Assembly (NCBI GenBank): GCA_000697055.1
Contig: JNDT01002413.1
Coordinates: 124,001 to 188,000 of the forward strand
Source: Saksenaea vasiformis B4078
Taxonomy: Eukaryota; Mucoromycota; Mucoromycetes; Mucorales; Saksenaeaceae
Direction of reading: 5' to 3'
DNA length: 64,000 nt
Both the position numbers and the translations under genes were made by a program. This document shows, piece by piece, positions 11,839 to 21,324 of the stretch (its first letter is position 1; each line of letters begins with the position of its first letter). The notes under the pieces were generated by a model that saw only the letters and a list, made by a program, of their open reading frames with translations, was not told where the DNA came from and did not search any database.

Positions 11839-12425
11839 ATAACGTCATTGAAGCGGATCATTCGTTTATGCAACTACTATATATACAAGGTCATCTCCTG
11901 TACATCTTTTCGATATTAAATAAACCGCATGTACGAATAGTGTATCGACTAAAGCGTTACTCGTGAGATTACTCGTTTGTCGTCAACGCTCCATCAAGAG
12001 TATACTTGCTGTGAGGTCGCCTCCATGTCAAGGGTAAAGGAAATCAAATTGTTTTATGAAATTAGACGCGTTTGGGGAATTAAGTAGCAAATACAACATT
12101 TCGGTTCATGGTTCCAGGAATATATACCTTGCTTTCTCTTTAAAGCGCTTTCCTTTCGTCGTTTTGGATGAGTTCTTTATACTTAAATTATGCTGTTATT
12201 CAATCTTCCTTTTTTTTTTTTTATCTGTACAGCACTATGAAGGAACAGGAGGACGTCCTGCTGATGAAGCGCGTGCTGGGACAGCTGGTCTATTTGACTT
12301 GGGTTGGCCATTCTGTGTTGCTTTTTGACGTTTCCGTTGTTTTGACTCAAACTCGTGCCAATCACCATTCACGTCTAGCAAACTAGGTACCATCCTTAGC
12401 GCACACGTTCCATTGACCATTCAAC
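11839..12425. other. convergent intergenic region
   Basis: 587 nt between the convergent WW-domain and Ctk1-like genes; it should hold both 3' UTRs and terminators. A T-run lies near 12,210. No gene is seen. Confidence 0.4.
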
Positions 12426-14605
12426 TTACTTGGCTGGTGGCACAGGTTTCGGTTCTTCATTCACGAAATAATCAAATTCCAATGCTTGCGCTGCCGTTGG
12501 CCTCTTCAGGGGATCCATTGACAAAAGTGCCTCGGAAAGCGCTAAGGCACCTGGTGACAAGAGACTATGCAAATGCTAAGCAAAGGATGATGATAAAGCG
12601 GCACTGAGTTACCTTTCGTAAATTTGTTTGAACCTATTCTCATATACTTCCTTTGGTCGGATAAGTTCATACCAAGGGAGCTCGCTCACCGTAGCCCATG
12701 TATCCGCTGTAGGTGTTCCCATGGTTTTGTATATGCTCTCCAATTGCGAAATCTCATCGACACCATTAAAAGCCGGCTTCCCCGTAAAAAATTCAAGCAT
12801 GATACATCTAACCACAGCGTGTTAACAGGCAACCTAATCTCCAGCTCTCAGCATTACCCTACACTCCAAATGTCGACAGCTGGTCCGTAGGCAGTAGCAC
12901 CGAGCAGAAGCTCTGGTGGTCGATACCAGAGCGTAATGACACGATTGGTATAATCATGTGCTCGGTTTTTCGCAAAGACCCGAGCCAGACCAAAATCTGC
13001 AATTTTGAGCTCGCCTTTGTTATTAATCAAGAGGTTGGAGCCTAGGTATCAGGACGTCTATATATCAGCCGATGAACCCTAAAAGTGAATGGCTCGTTAC
13101 CTTTGATATCTCTATGAAGAATGCCCATGTGGTGGAGATAACCCAACCCTTCCAACATCTGTTTCACCAACGATTTGGCATGCGCTGCTTCGAATTTAAA
13201 ATTTGGATGACCCAATATACCCGACAGATCATGATCCATGTACTCCAGAACCATGTAGACCGAGCCTTTTGAAACCATAATTTGCTGCAATTCAACAATA
13301 CGCTCATGTTTTAACTTTTGTAATAGCTTGATTTCACGCATTGCTGTGATTGGAAACTGTGTGACAAGTAGACTTGATTTTTAGCTATCATCCGCCAGTT
13401 CACCCTGTTTCCTTACCCCGTCCTTTTCGCTCTTCATTCGGATCCGTTTGAGCGCCATAAGGCGCCCAGTTTTACAATTCCGCGCCTTGTACACTTTTCT
13501 ATGAACAGTTCTCGGTTAGAACAGTAGGAGAGCCGGGGTGTCAGCATTACCCATAGGTGCCTTCGCCGACTTGTCCGATCTTTTCAAAAAGCGTGGCAGG
13601 ATTGTCTGATGTCTGAAAGGGATACCCTACATCATCAAGCACGGATTCTGGTACACCGCCTATACAGGACGGTTGCTTTGGAGACATGGTGACCTCAGGT
13701 GCGCGATCGTCTGCCAGAGTCGATTGCTTTTCGGGTGCACTGTCTTCCTCAGTTTTTGGAGCAGTTTCTATTGGTGGTGGATGTGATGCTTGGGACGATG
13801 CAGGGACTGGTGGTGGAGGTGGAGGAGGAATCGATAAATGTGAATAATAGTTCTGATCAGGATGATGGTAATAGCCATGATAGTAAGTTGATGTTGCCGA
13901 GGCGGATTGATCCGCAGGCACAGAGTGTTGTTGTGTTTGCGATGAGGACGCTGGTGGAGGAGGAGGAGGGGGCGTTTGTTGGCCATAGTAGGCGGCATAA
14001 TGCTGCTGGTACTGTTCGTTTGAATAAGCGTAATCCCACCCTCCTGCTGCATTGGGCTGCCATTCCCCAGGTTTACCATAGTAACTACTCCACGCTTGTT
14101 GTTGGTAGAATGCTGCAGGTGCTGTTGGTGGTGCGTCGGATGGTGGGGGATCTGAAGACTTTGCGGAGGTTGCTGCTGCTGTTGCTGTTGTTGTTGTTGC
14201 AGCTCGTTGCTCGGTTGTATTTTCTGAGGATGACTTTCCATAGTCACTTCGTTTACTGTGATTGTATTCATTATAGGATCTACTTTTTCGCCGATGACTT
14301 CTATCTCTGCTTGATCTACGAGAATAGCGATCACGTTCGTGGTACCGCGAGGAATGACTTCGACTATCATAAGCACGATCGTCATAACTGCGCCGTTTCT
14401 CTTCTCGACGGTGATGTCGGTGATGATCGTAATCGTCTCTACTTCGTTTCTCTCCTGCGCCCTTGTGATCTGAAACGCTAGTCCGGCGTGATGAATGCTC
14501 TCTGTCGGTGGAATGCTTTCGATTTCCACTACTCGGTGCTGATGATTTCGAAGAGGGAGACACTCCTATGGACTCCGTTTTGGATGTAGGCGATCGTCTC
14601 TCCAT
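12426..14605 (-). CDS. Ctk1/CDK12-type RNA polymerase II CTD kinase
   Basis: Exons complement(12426..12564, 12613..12807, 12858..13041, 13101..13356, 13417..13498, 13551..14605); 636 aa. The first 340 residues are low complexity: an Arg/Ser/Asp/His-rich RS-like block, then Pro/Tyr/Gln-rich stretches with poly-Pro. The kinase domain starts at [15 protein letters not shown]. It has ALKRIRM (catalytic Lys), a PITAMRE helix, HRDIKGSNLL, ADFGLAR and a CDK12-type activation loop ([15 protein letters not shown]). CDK12/Ctk1 kinases, with a cyclin K/Ctk2 partner, phosphorylate Ser2 of the Pol II tail during elongation in the nucleus. The RS-like N-terminus is typical of CDK12. PITAMRE differs from the usual PITAIRE by one residue. 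Confidence 0.94.
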
Positions 14606-15164
14606 GGGTATCGACTTCAGCGAAGAATTTCAGCTTGACTGATAATGCGGTTAAAGACGTCCAATCTAACCAGTTCAATAACCATAAGATTAAAACCAGT
14701 CCATATACAACCGGTCATGGTAAATAAGGAGGCATGACGTTCACTTACTACTGTTGCTACAGTATTTGGTTTGAAAAAGAGTTCGAGGCGAATTTTCCCA
14801 ACGCGTTGACCTCAAAGATAACAGTCACATTTAGGCTACTGCATGATCGAGGCAGTTGGTTGACGCTTTGCAGTACCTGTTAATTACCCCATCATTTGAC
14901 GCCATTGCTGAATAAAGTATGCTGCATTCGCTTGAAAACTGGTGCTTTTTCAAGCAAAAAGACAATTCGACATCTATCAGTGGTTAATTCCTCTGCGCGG
15001 TTCACTCCAGCATGCGGATTATGTGGATATTCTTAGACAAAAGGAGAGAACTCTGTCAAGATAACTCACTGACGATCATGAGGTAAATCTATCAACTCTG
15101 GTTCACAAAGTGTGAGGGCATAAAAAGCGTTCAATTTTTTTTTTTTTTTGCTGTAAATATATTG
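14606..15164. other. intergenic; Ctk1 promoter and Ubp2-like 3' end region
   Basis: 559 nt between two minus-strand genes. It should include the kinase promoter (right of the Ubp2-like terminator). A 15-nt T-run lies at about 15,135-15,149 just past the Ubp2-like stop. No gene is seen. Confidence 0.4.
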
Positions 15165-18100
15165 CTACTGTAACGTAGTTGGTGCTGGATTGGACGATAT
15201 CAATTCTCGTTCAACTGCTGTTTCCACTAGCGAATCTGAATCTTCGTCCTTGATATATACTAAAAAGTAAGGATTGGCAGTAGAACCAGTTGTATCTCTA
15301 AAGATTTCTGACTCATCCACCTGCGTTACCGCATCAAGGTTAAGTACTTTTCCGTATTTAGGTCTGAAGGTGTTTACCTTGGTGACGTGGGAGTCATTAT
15401 ATTTCCACCATTGATCCTTGGGTTTATCGTAAATATAAACCCAGTAATGACCATAATTAGCTTGACCTATTGCGCATGTCAGAAAATCCGCCTTAAAATC
15501 AAAAGTATATTTTACCTTGATGGATGAAAACTGCGTGGATCCGGTAGGCCCACTTTGTTAAGTCACCGTACTGGTTTCGGATGCGAGACCGAAGATCTTG
15601 GATGTTCTGATTACTCTCTGGAAAAGGTAATAATAGTAACAACATTAAATGAAATGCTTCTTTTTCGTTGCTTCATTCCTTTTTTACCTTCAATGACCTT
15701 CTTTGCTGATTCTGCCTCGTGCTGCAGAACCTCTAAAGCCTTTTCATAGAGCTCGGCATCATCGTTTCGTTCTTTTCTATACTCCATCAAGATCTGCGCT
15801 GTGGCTTGCAGCATCTCTGGAACTGGCATGGGATATGCCTAGGCGTTGCAAAGGTTAGACTTATGGCGTGCTTGTGATCCCGTTCACTTACCTCATTATT
15901 TATCAAATGTTCAATCGCTTTCTTATTGTGATCCATTTCCTTTCGCCATGCAGCAACCTGCGCACGACGATCGGCCAAGGCTTCAAAGTTACTATTACAG
16001 TATCTGTCCAGATATATAATTTTATCGAATTGTACAAATGAATTGGACTTGTAGACGTTCACCGTAGCTCGATCAAATTGAACACGCTTCCATGATAGGA
16101 TAATAAGCACTTCAACGTACTGATCAGCAGCGAGCTTACCTGAACAATGATTTGTAGGACAGGAGGAAACGAACTGACTGTGACTTCGCGTACTGCTTCA
16201 TGACCACCGCGAAAGTTCTCGACATGATCGGCGAAAAAGTACTCGTCTAACCCGTCATACAAATCCTTTCCCTCGCCAGCATCCACGATAAGATGGGAAA
16301 AATCCTCTTCCTTCACCTTTGTAACGCTCTGCGCTGTTTCGGTGTCCTTGTACGTCAAGATTTGCCGGGCTTTTCCATAAAACGTATCACGAACCATATC
16401 GCGAATCTGTTCGCCGTCCTGCGTTTCCAAAGGTTTTAATGCAGCTTCAACAAGATACATGACATTGCCCATGCATTCTACTTGAAATTTAACAAGATGC
16501 GCTCCAAATGCCGTAGCTTACCCGTGACATCTTGTTGTTTTCCGAACATCATGGTAGCCGCATTCGGTTTTTCTTTAGGGCCAAAGACAGGTTGCTTTTT
16601 CTCCTCCGTAATAGGAGGATGATTTAAATTTTTTAGTACATCTTCGTAAGCTGGGAGAACGTCGTCCTCTTGATTCGATCCATTCAGGTTTGGTTTTGGG
16701 TTTTCCGCAGGTGTTGACGAACACTCGCTCTCTTCTTGGACTGATTGTTGATTCATTGTATCTTCGGAATCAAGATTTGGTGTTGATTCAGGTATTGACT
16801 CTTGGAGTTCGCTTTGCGTGGATATCGATTCAGTTGGTGTGAATGATTCTTCTTTCGGGTTGTCTGAAGGAGTTACATCTGGAGTCTCTTTGCATTCCTG
16901 TGATGTAGATAACTCGGCCTTTTGTTCTTTTTGTTCCTTTTCGCGCTTTGCCTCCTTTTCGTTGAGTAATGCCATATAGGCCAGATCATACATAGGTGAA
17001 ATCGCTTTTTCAGTGCTATATGTCAGATTGATAAATAGATCGCGTAAAAGTGAAACAACTACCAAATGAGATGAATGTACTGTCCACTTTAGATCCAAAC
17101 GCTTACATTTTTTAGCTCGCTTAACCTCTGCCTCATCCACCGTGATTCCTCCAATTTTTTTCGGCTGCCAACCTTCTTTGGTCTCATCCTCAACATACTC
17201 GTCCATGCGGATGATCGTTTCCCGGAAAGGTAGCAGTGTGAAGTAGTACTGGGATGATGGTCAACCATGGATCAAAGTACTACCACAAGCGTACCTGAAG
17301 TAAACTATTGAAATAACACGTGTTGCCAATGTTGTTTAATCCTACTGGACTAAAGGCCAATAAAAATGTCAGAGGTTAGTCCTTGATCATACCATTTTTA
17401 TGTTACTCACGTATCTAGCGTATCTAAAGGCGTGGCACGGATGTACGTAAGTGTATAGTTCTTTCCAAATAGCTATGACATCTACCAATACGCGGCCTCT
17501 TAAAGACCTCCTCCTCATCTCGTAGAAAGTCAAACAGCGTAAGACTATTTCTTGCCACAGCAATCATGCGTAATTTTTCTCGATGCAGTACTCTGTCGCT
17601 TGGTTCGTCAACAACCTTTGCACGAAAAGGAAAATAATCCGGTCATTATCCGTTACGTGTATGTATGCCCTACCTTAACGTTGTAAACGGCAATCAACAG
17701 TTTCTCATCCGTATGCTCATCAGCAACGATTCCAAAGTGTTTGTATGCTTGCTCCAGATCTTTTGTCCCAAATTGACCCTTGCTTCGTTCCATAGCAACT
17801 TCAGTCAGCAAGTATTCGTCATTTGTACCGTTTGCAATTTTAGTAAGAGCATCCATGTACTCAAACACCCTTAAACTATCTTCCTCCAGTAATCGATGAT
17901 ATACCCATATAACAAGTCTTGGGCTTGCAGTAGGTGTTAAACCAAAAACAGCGTATGATTGGTATAGACTGTAGTTGGCCGGCATTCTCTCCACCTCTCT
18001 GTTTTCTCCAAGTAACTGTCGGATGGAGGGCTCTCCAGATTGTATTTGGTAAGCCGACGTATCTTTCTGTTGTTTTTGACTAAGATCGTACAAGGATACG

Positions 18101-19125
18101 TGAATTTCTTCGAGTATACGAATCAGCCGCGATCTCTCTGTTGCGGGATCATCTTCGATTGGTGCCACAAAATAGCCATCTTCCAGAATAAAACCAATGA
18201 TTCCCAGCAGCGTTTTGCTGAAATAATTCGAAACAAATCAGTTTGGAAGTCAGGTCATCATGGACCAGTGTTACCTGGTGTCATTCAGCCCTATCCGAGC
18301 TGAAAATGCAGCGTTACTTGTGTTGATATTTCTACTGGTACGTTTCAATAAGTCATTGACGTAAACTTTCAAGGTTGAAAGCATTTCGAACGGTGACGAG
18401 AAATCGGAAGATGTTAATAAATGAATCGGCAGTACTGGGTCTACATATGTAGACTGGATGGTGTAATCACAACCACAACATCGAAAGGTGGTGGAAGACG
18501 ACTGGTGATAGTGATGGGTCAAGTAATTTTCTGCTTGGCATGTGGAGTGAGCCGTAGCATTCTCGGCTGACAGAATTAAGCGAGTATGACATATCCGGCA
18601 GATAAATCGTGTGCTCTGTAATGAAGGACTTGGTGGTGGTAAATTTTCTTTGTCCTCCACGTCGTCGTAGATGGAATCCGTTCGATTATCGGGTGTTTCG
18701 ACATGACAGGCACAAAAAATGTGTTTGTGAATGATGGGGCCAGTTAGCAACTCCGTCAAATGATGCAGTAACGCGGCAGGTGTGTAGGTGCCAGAACCGA
18801 GGTGAACAGAGTCATGTTCGGTCAGACCCGTGCGATGTCTCGGTGGCAGACTGGGAGGAAATGGTTCGTTCATCAATGACTCTAAGAAGTTGCGGAAAGT
18901 TGCTGCATAAAATTGCTCAGCAAAAAAAAGTTCGTGTTTTCGGAGGAGAATGTTTTTCACTGGACTTTCCCTTTGCTCTCTGAATTCCTTTAGCAACCGT
19001 TGATTTGTGCGGATTTTCAATTCGGTCCTACTTATGCTGCACTGACTGTTTGTCTTGCAAACCCAAATGTCATATATGTACCATTGCAAATGGTACCAAT
19101 GAAGAGTGCATCTAACATTTTGCAA
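15165..19125 (-). CDS. Ubp2-like ubiquitin-specific protease
   Basis: Exons complement(15165..15466, 15516..15617, 15688..15838, 15892..16086, 16140..16477, 16522..17058, 17107..17248, 17295..17349, 17411..17423, 17486..17615, 17674..18217, 18275..about 19125); about 1,100 aa, near fungal Ubp2. The N-terminal third holds a Cys-rich segment (FICRICHTR, then FRCCGCDYTI and a DPVLPIHLL stretch) typical of Ubp2. The catalytic Cys box is GLNNIGNTCYFNSLLQ, the His box GQANYGHYWVYIYD. DVTECMGNV across an intron is another USP landmark. Between the boxes lies a charged, Glu/Ser/Pro-rich insertion (about residues 590-720). In yeast, Ubp2 trims K63-linked ubiquitin and opposes Rsp5. One exon is 13 nt; a 48-nt intron (17059..17106) keeps frame if retained. 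The start is unresolved: the frame opens at TTG 19125 without an ATG, so a 5' exon is probably missing. Confidence 0.88.
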
Positions 19126-19987
19126 AATAAACGCTGATATACATAACAGAAACGAATGAAAGCAGATTATTTGGTTGTGGTTTAAAATTAGCAGACTTAT
19201 CCTGCGTCGCTTTTAAATTATTTGGCGTTGTCACCAAATGATCTTTCCGTCAGATGTAGTCCCTTTGGCGTGATGAAGTCTTGAATCTTGCTTGCAAAGC
19301 AGACCTTTAAACATCATCCCAAAGTGCATGTCGCTGGCGGTTTATCGGTCCACTATCAGGTTATTGGTTCGAGTGCTGCAGCATTTGTTTTATACAACAA
19401 GGTATGGTATTTAATGGGACGCATATATCTTTCTTTTCTGTACAGATCTACTTTTATTAATATCCTTGTTCTCTACTTTTGATAAATACGCATCCAGGAT
19501 TACTTGGATCTGTTTTGTGTGTCTCAATTAGCCGGCAAGGTCTTTACCTCGAGCCGTCTTGGCTGTGTCGGCACCCATCACTACAGCAAACAAAATACTG
19601 CCGCGCAGTCGGCATCATTCATTTCCTCCAATAGATAGTCAGACTTTGTGTTGCATCAAGTTCTCTACAGTGCATATTGCTATCCGCCAGCCTTCGCTGT
19701 CCCCGCAGGACGTGGTGGGGTTTCGGCCACCGCCATCGGCCGCATTACCCTTCGGAGGAAGTAAAATAGGATCAAAATATCATCCCGTTTACTAATCATG
19801 AGTGAACCTTTATGCTACTCCATATGGATTTTGTGTCCATTTTAGGACACCCCTCGGGAGATAGAGGTGCGCCAGTGGTGCCCCAAAACCATGGAACGAA
19901 ATTGACTGGGCAGTCACAGCCGGTGACATGCATCCACAGGGAACTCTCACCTTCGTGTCGAAGCCTATTTCTTTTGCCAATAACATA
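19126..19987. other. divergent intergenic region, Ubp2-like / LSM1
   Basis: About 860 nt between the Ubp2-like 5' end and LSM1. It probably contains the missing 5' exon of the protease and both promoters. The short frames seen (19288..19482, 19559..19795) match no family. Confidence 0.35.
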
Positions 19988-20546
19988 ATGGAGATAACAA
20001 CTGGACCCTTTTTTACCACTTCTACGGGACTTATTGACAGTGTCGACAGTATGTGCTCATTTTTTCGACGTAACTAGCTGATCACCACTATTTTAGAAAA
20101 GTTGATGGTTGTCTTGAGAGACGGTCGCAAACTCATTGGCATCCTCCGGTCATTCGACCAATTTGGTAACATAGCGCTCAATGAGCTAGAGACCAGTACT
20201 AACATGTTATGTAGCAAATCTTGTTTTACAGGACACCATCGAGAGAATATATGTTGGCAACGAGTACGGCGATATACCCAGAGGCATATTTCTTATTCGA
20301 GGAGAGAACGTTGTTTTATTAGGCGAAATTGTATATTATATGCTATCTACCATGACTCGCTATTCATCCGCCTTATAGGATTTGGAAAAAGAAGAATATT
20401 CAGGTTTACGGCAGCGATCTGTGGAAGAGATCTTAGTAGCACAACGAAAAGAAATGGAATCAAAACAACGCTTGGAGAAAATTAGAAGCAAGGCGCTACA
20501 TGAACAGGGCTTTTGCGTAGACAATGCGCAAAATGATTTATATTGA
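19988..20546 (+). CDS. LSM1: LSM1, Sm-like decapping activator subunit
   Basis: Exons 19988..20048, 20097..20165, 20215..20330, 20379..20546; 137 aa. The Sm1 motif runs [20 protein letters not shown] then, only after removing a 49-nt intron, [17 protein letters not shown]. Sm2 is [15 protein letters not shown]. The YGDIPRGIF link is diagnostic for LSM1. The C-terminus is a charged helix ([18 protein letters not shown]). LSM1 forms the cytoplasmic Lsm1-7 ring with Pat1, which binds oligoadenylated mRNA ends and promotes decapping in P-bodies. Length matches the family. The intron junctions restore conserved residues, which supports the model strongly. Confidence 0.95.
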
Positions 20547-20880
20547 TATATTACACCATGGCATAGAGATGACGATTGGACGCAATCTTGACGGAGCGTG
20601 AATCAAAAAAGCGACTTGGCCACGGCGCAGTTGAGGCAATGATCTATCGTCATACCATCGGTTGAATGGATTCTGCGCAAAAGAAAAAGTTGTGTGCTTC
20701 TGTGATGTATCTATAAATCAATATCAACGCATAAAGAAAAAAAAACATAAATTGTATTCCTTTGCTCTTTCTATATATATATATTTTCCTTGTAGAATCT
20801 TGGTGGGTTTCACCTGGTATCAACAGTAGTTTATGTATCGATGGAATAACGTTACACATGGGGGAAGGGCTGCTTTTTTT
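20547..20880. other. convergent intergenic region
   Basis: 334 nt between LSM1 and the small minus-strand gene. It holds A-runs and a TA repeat (TATATATATAT, near 20,772). No gene is recognised. Confidence 0.4.
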
Positions 20881-21114
20881 TTATGACTTTGGTGATCCCC
20901 CGAACCATCTTGAGAATTTACGTTGGATCTGGTCAAAGGCACCGCCAAGAGCAGCTAATGGCATGATAAAAATGCCGCAGCATGTGCAATTATTGATTGT
21001 GGATGACTCGCCAGGCGCCGTAAATGGGTCCTGTGTTGGATGTTCTTCGCGTTCCTCTAATGTCGGTACTGTTCCATAATGAGGTTCGGCTGAAGATATA
21101 ACGGTAGAGGACAT
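20881..21114 (-). CDS. small Cys/hydrophobic protein of unknown function
   Basis: A single-exon frame of 77 aa starting at ATG 21114. A longer frame extends upstream, but its extra residues (FFFSLFFFLYS) come from A-runs and are unlikely to be coding. The first half is polar and Glu/Thr/Pro-rich (YGTVPTLEEREEH). The second half has NCTCCGIFIMPLAALGGAF, a Cys-led hydrophobic segment long enough for one membrane pass or a lipidated anchor, then a basic amphipathic tail (QIQRKFSRWFGG). I do not recognise a family. It lies just outside the proposed Fanzor element end, so it may be host or element-derived. Coding status rests only on composition. Confidence 0.45.
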   Translation of the reverse strand: MSSTVISSAEPHYGTVPTLEEREEHPTQDPFTAPGESSTINNCTCCGIFIMPLAALGGAFDQIQRKFSRWFGGSPKS

Positions 21115-21229
21115 GGTACACTTCCTTTCTTTCTGGGTTAACGAATAAAGAAAAAAAAAAAGAGAAAAAAAAAAGAGTATCAACTCAGACGATTTTTGAT
21201 CGTAAAACAGGTGCACTACGAGCCGCGAA

Positions 21230-21324
21230 AATTTCACGGGTAAAGTCACCGAACGTGAATTTGACTGGTTCATACCTAGGCACCTACGGGCGCATGGCCC
21301 AATCCACTTGTCGAGGTGGATTTA
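21230..21324 (-). ncRNA. candidate guide (omega-like) RNA / element-end hairpins
   Basis: Immediately 3' of the Fanzor stop codon, three compact inverted repeats stack within 50 nt: AATCCAC/GTGGATT (7 bp, 8-nt loop, 21301-21322), GGGC/GCCC (5-nt loop, 21288-21300) and TAGG/CCTA (21277-21286). TnpB and Fanzor guide RNAs are known to be encoded at the 3' end of the nuclease gene up to the element end. The position fits; the RNA itself is inferred from structure alone. Confidence 0.35.

Noticed and set aside
13699..14481. Long open frames on both strands over the kinase N-terminus
   Set aside because: The RS/Pro/Gln-rich low-complexity coding of the kinase exon creates them; none has a family motif.
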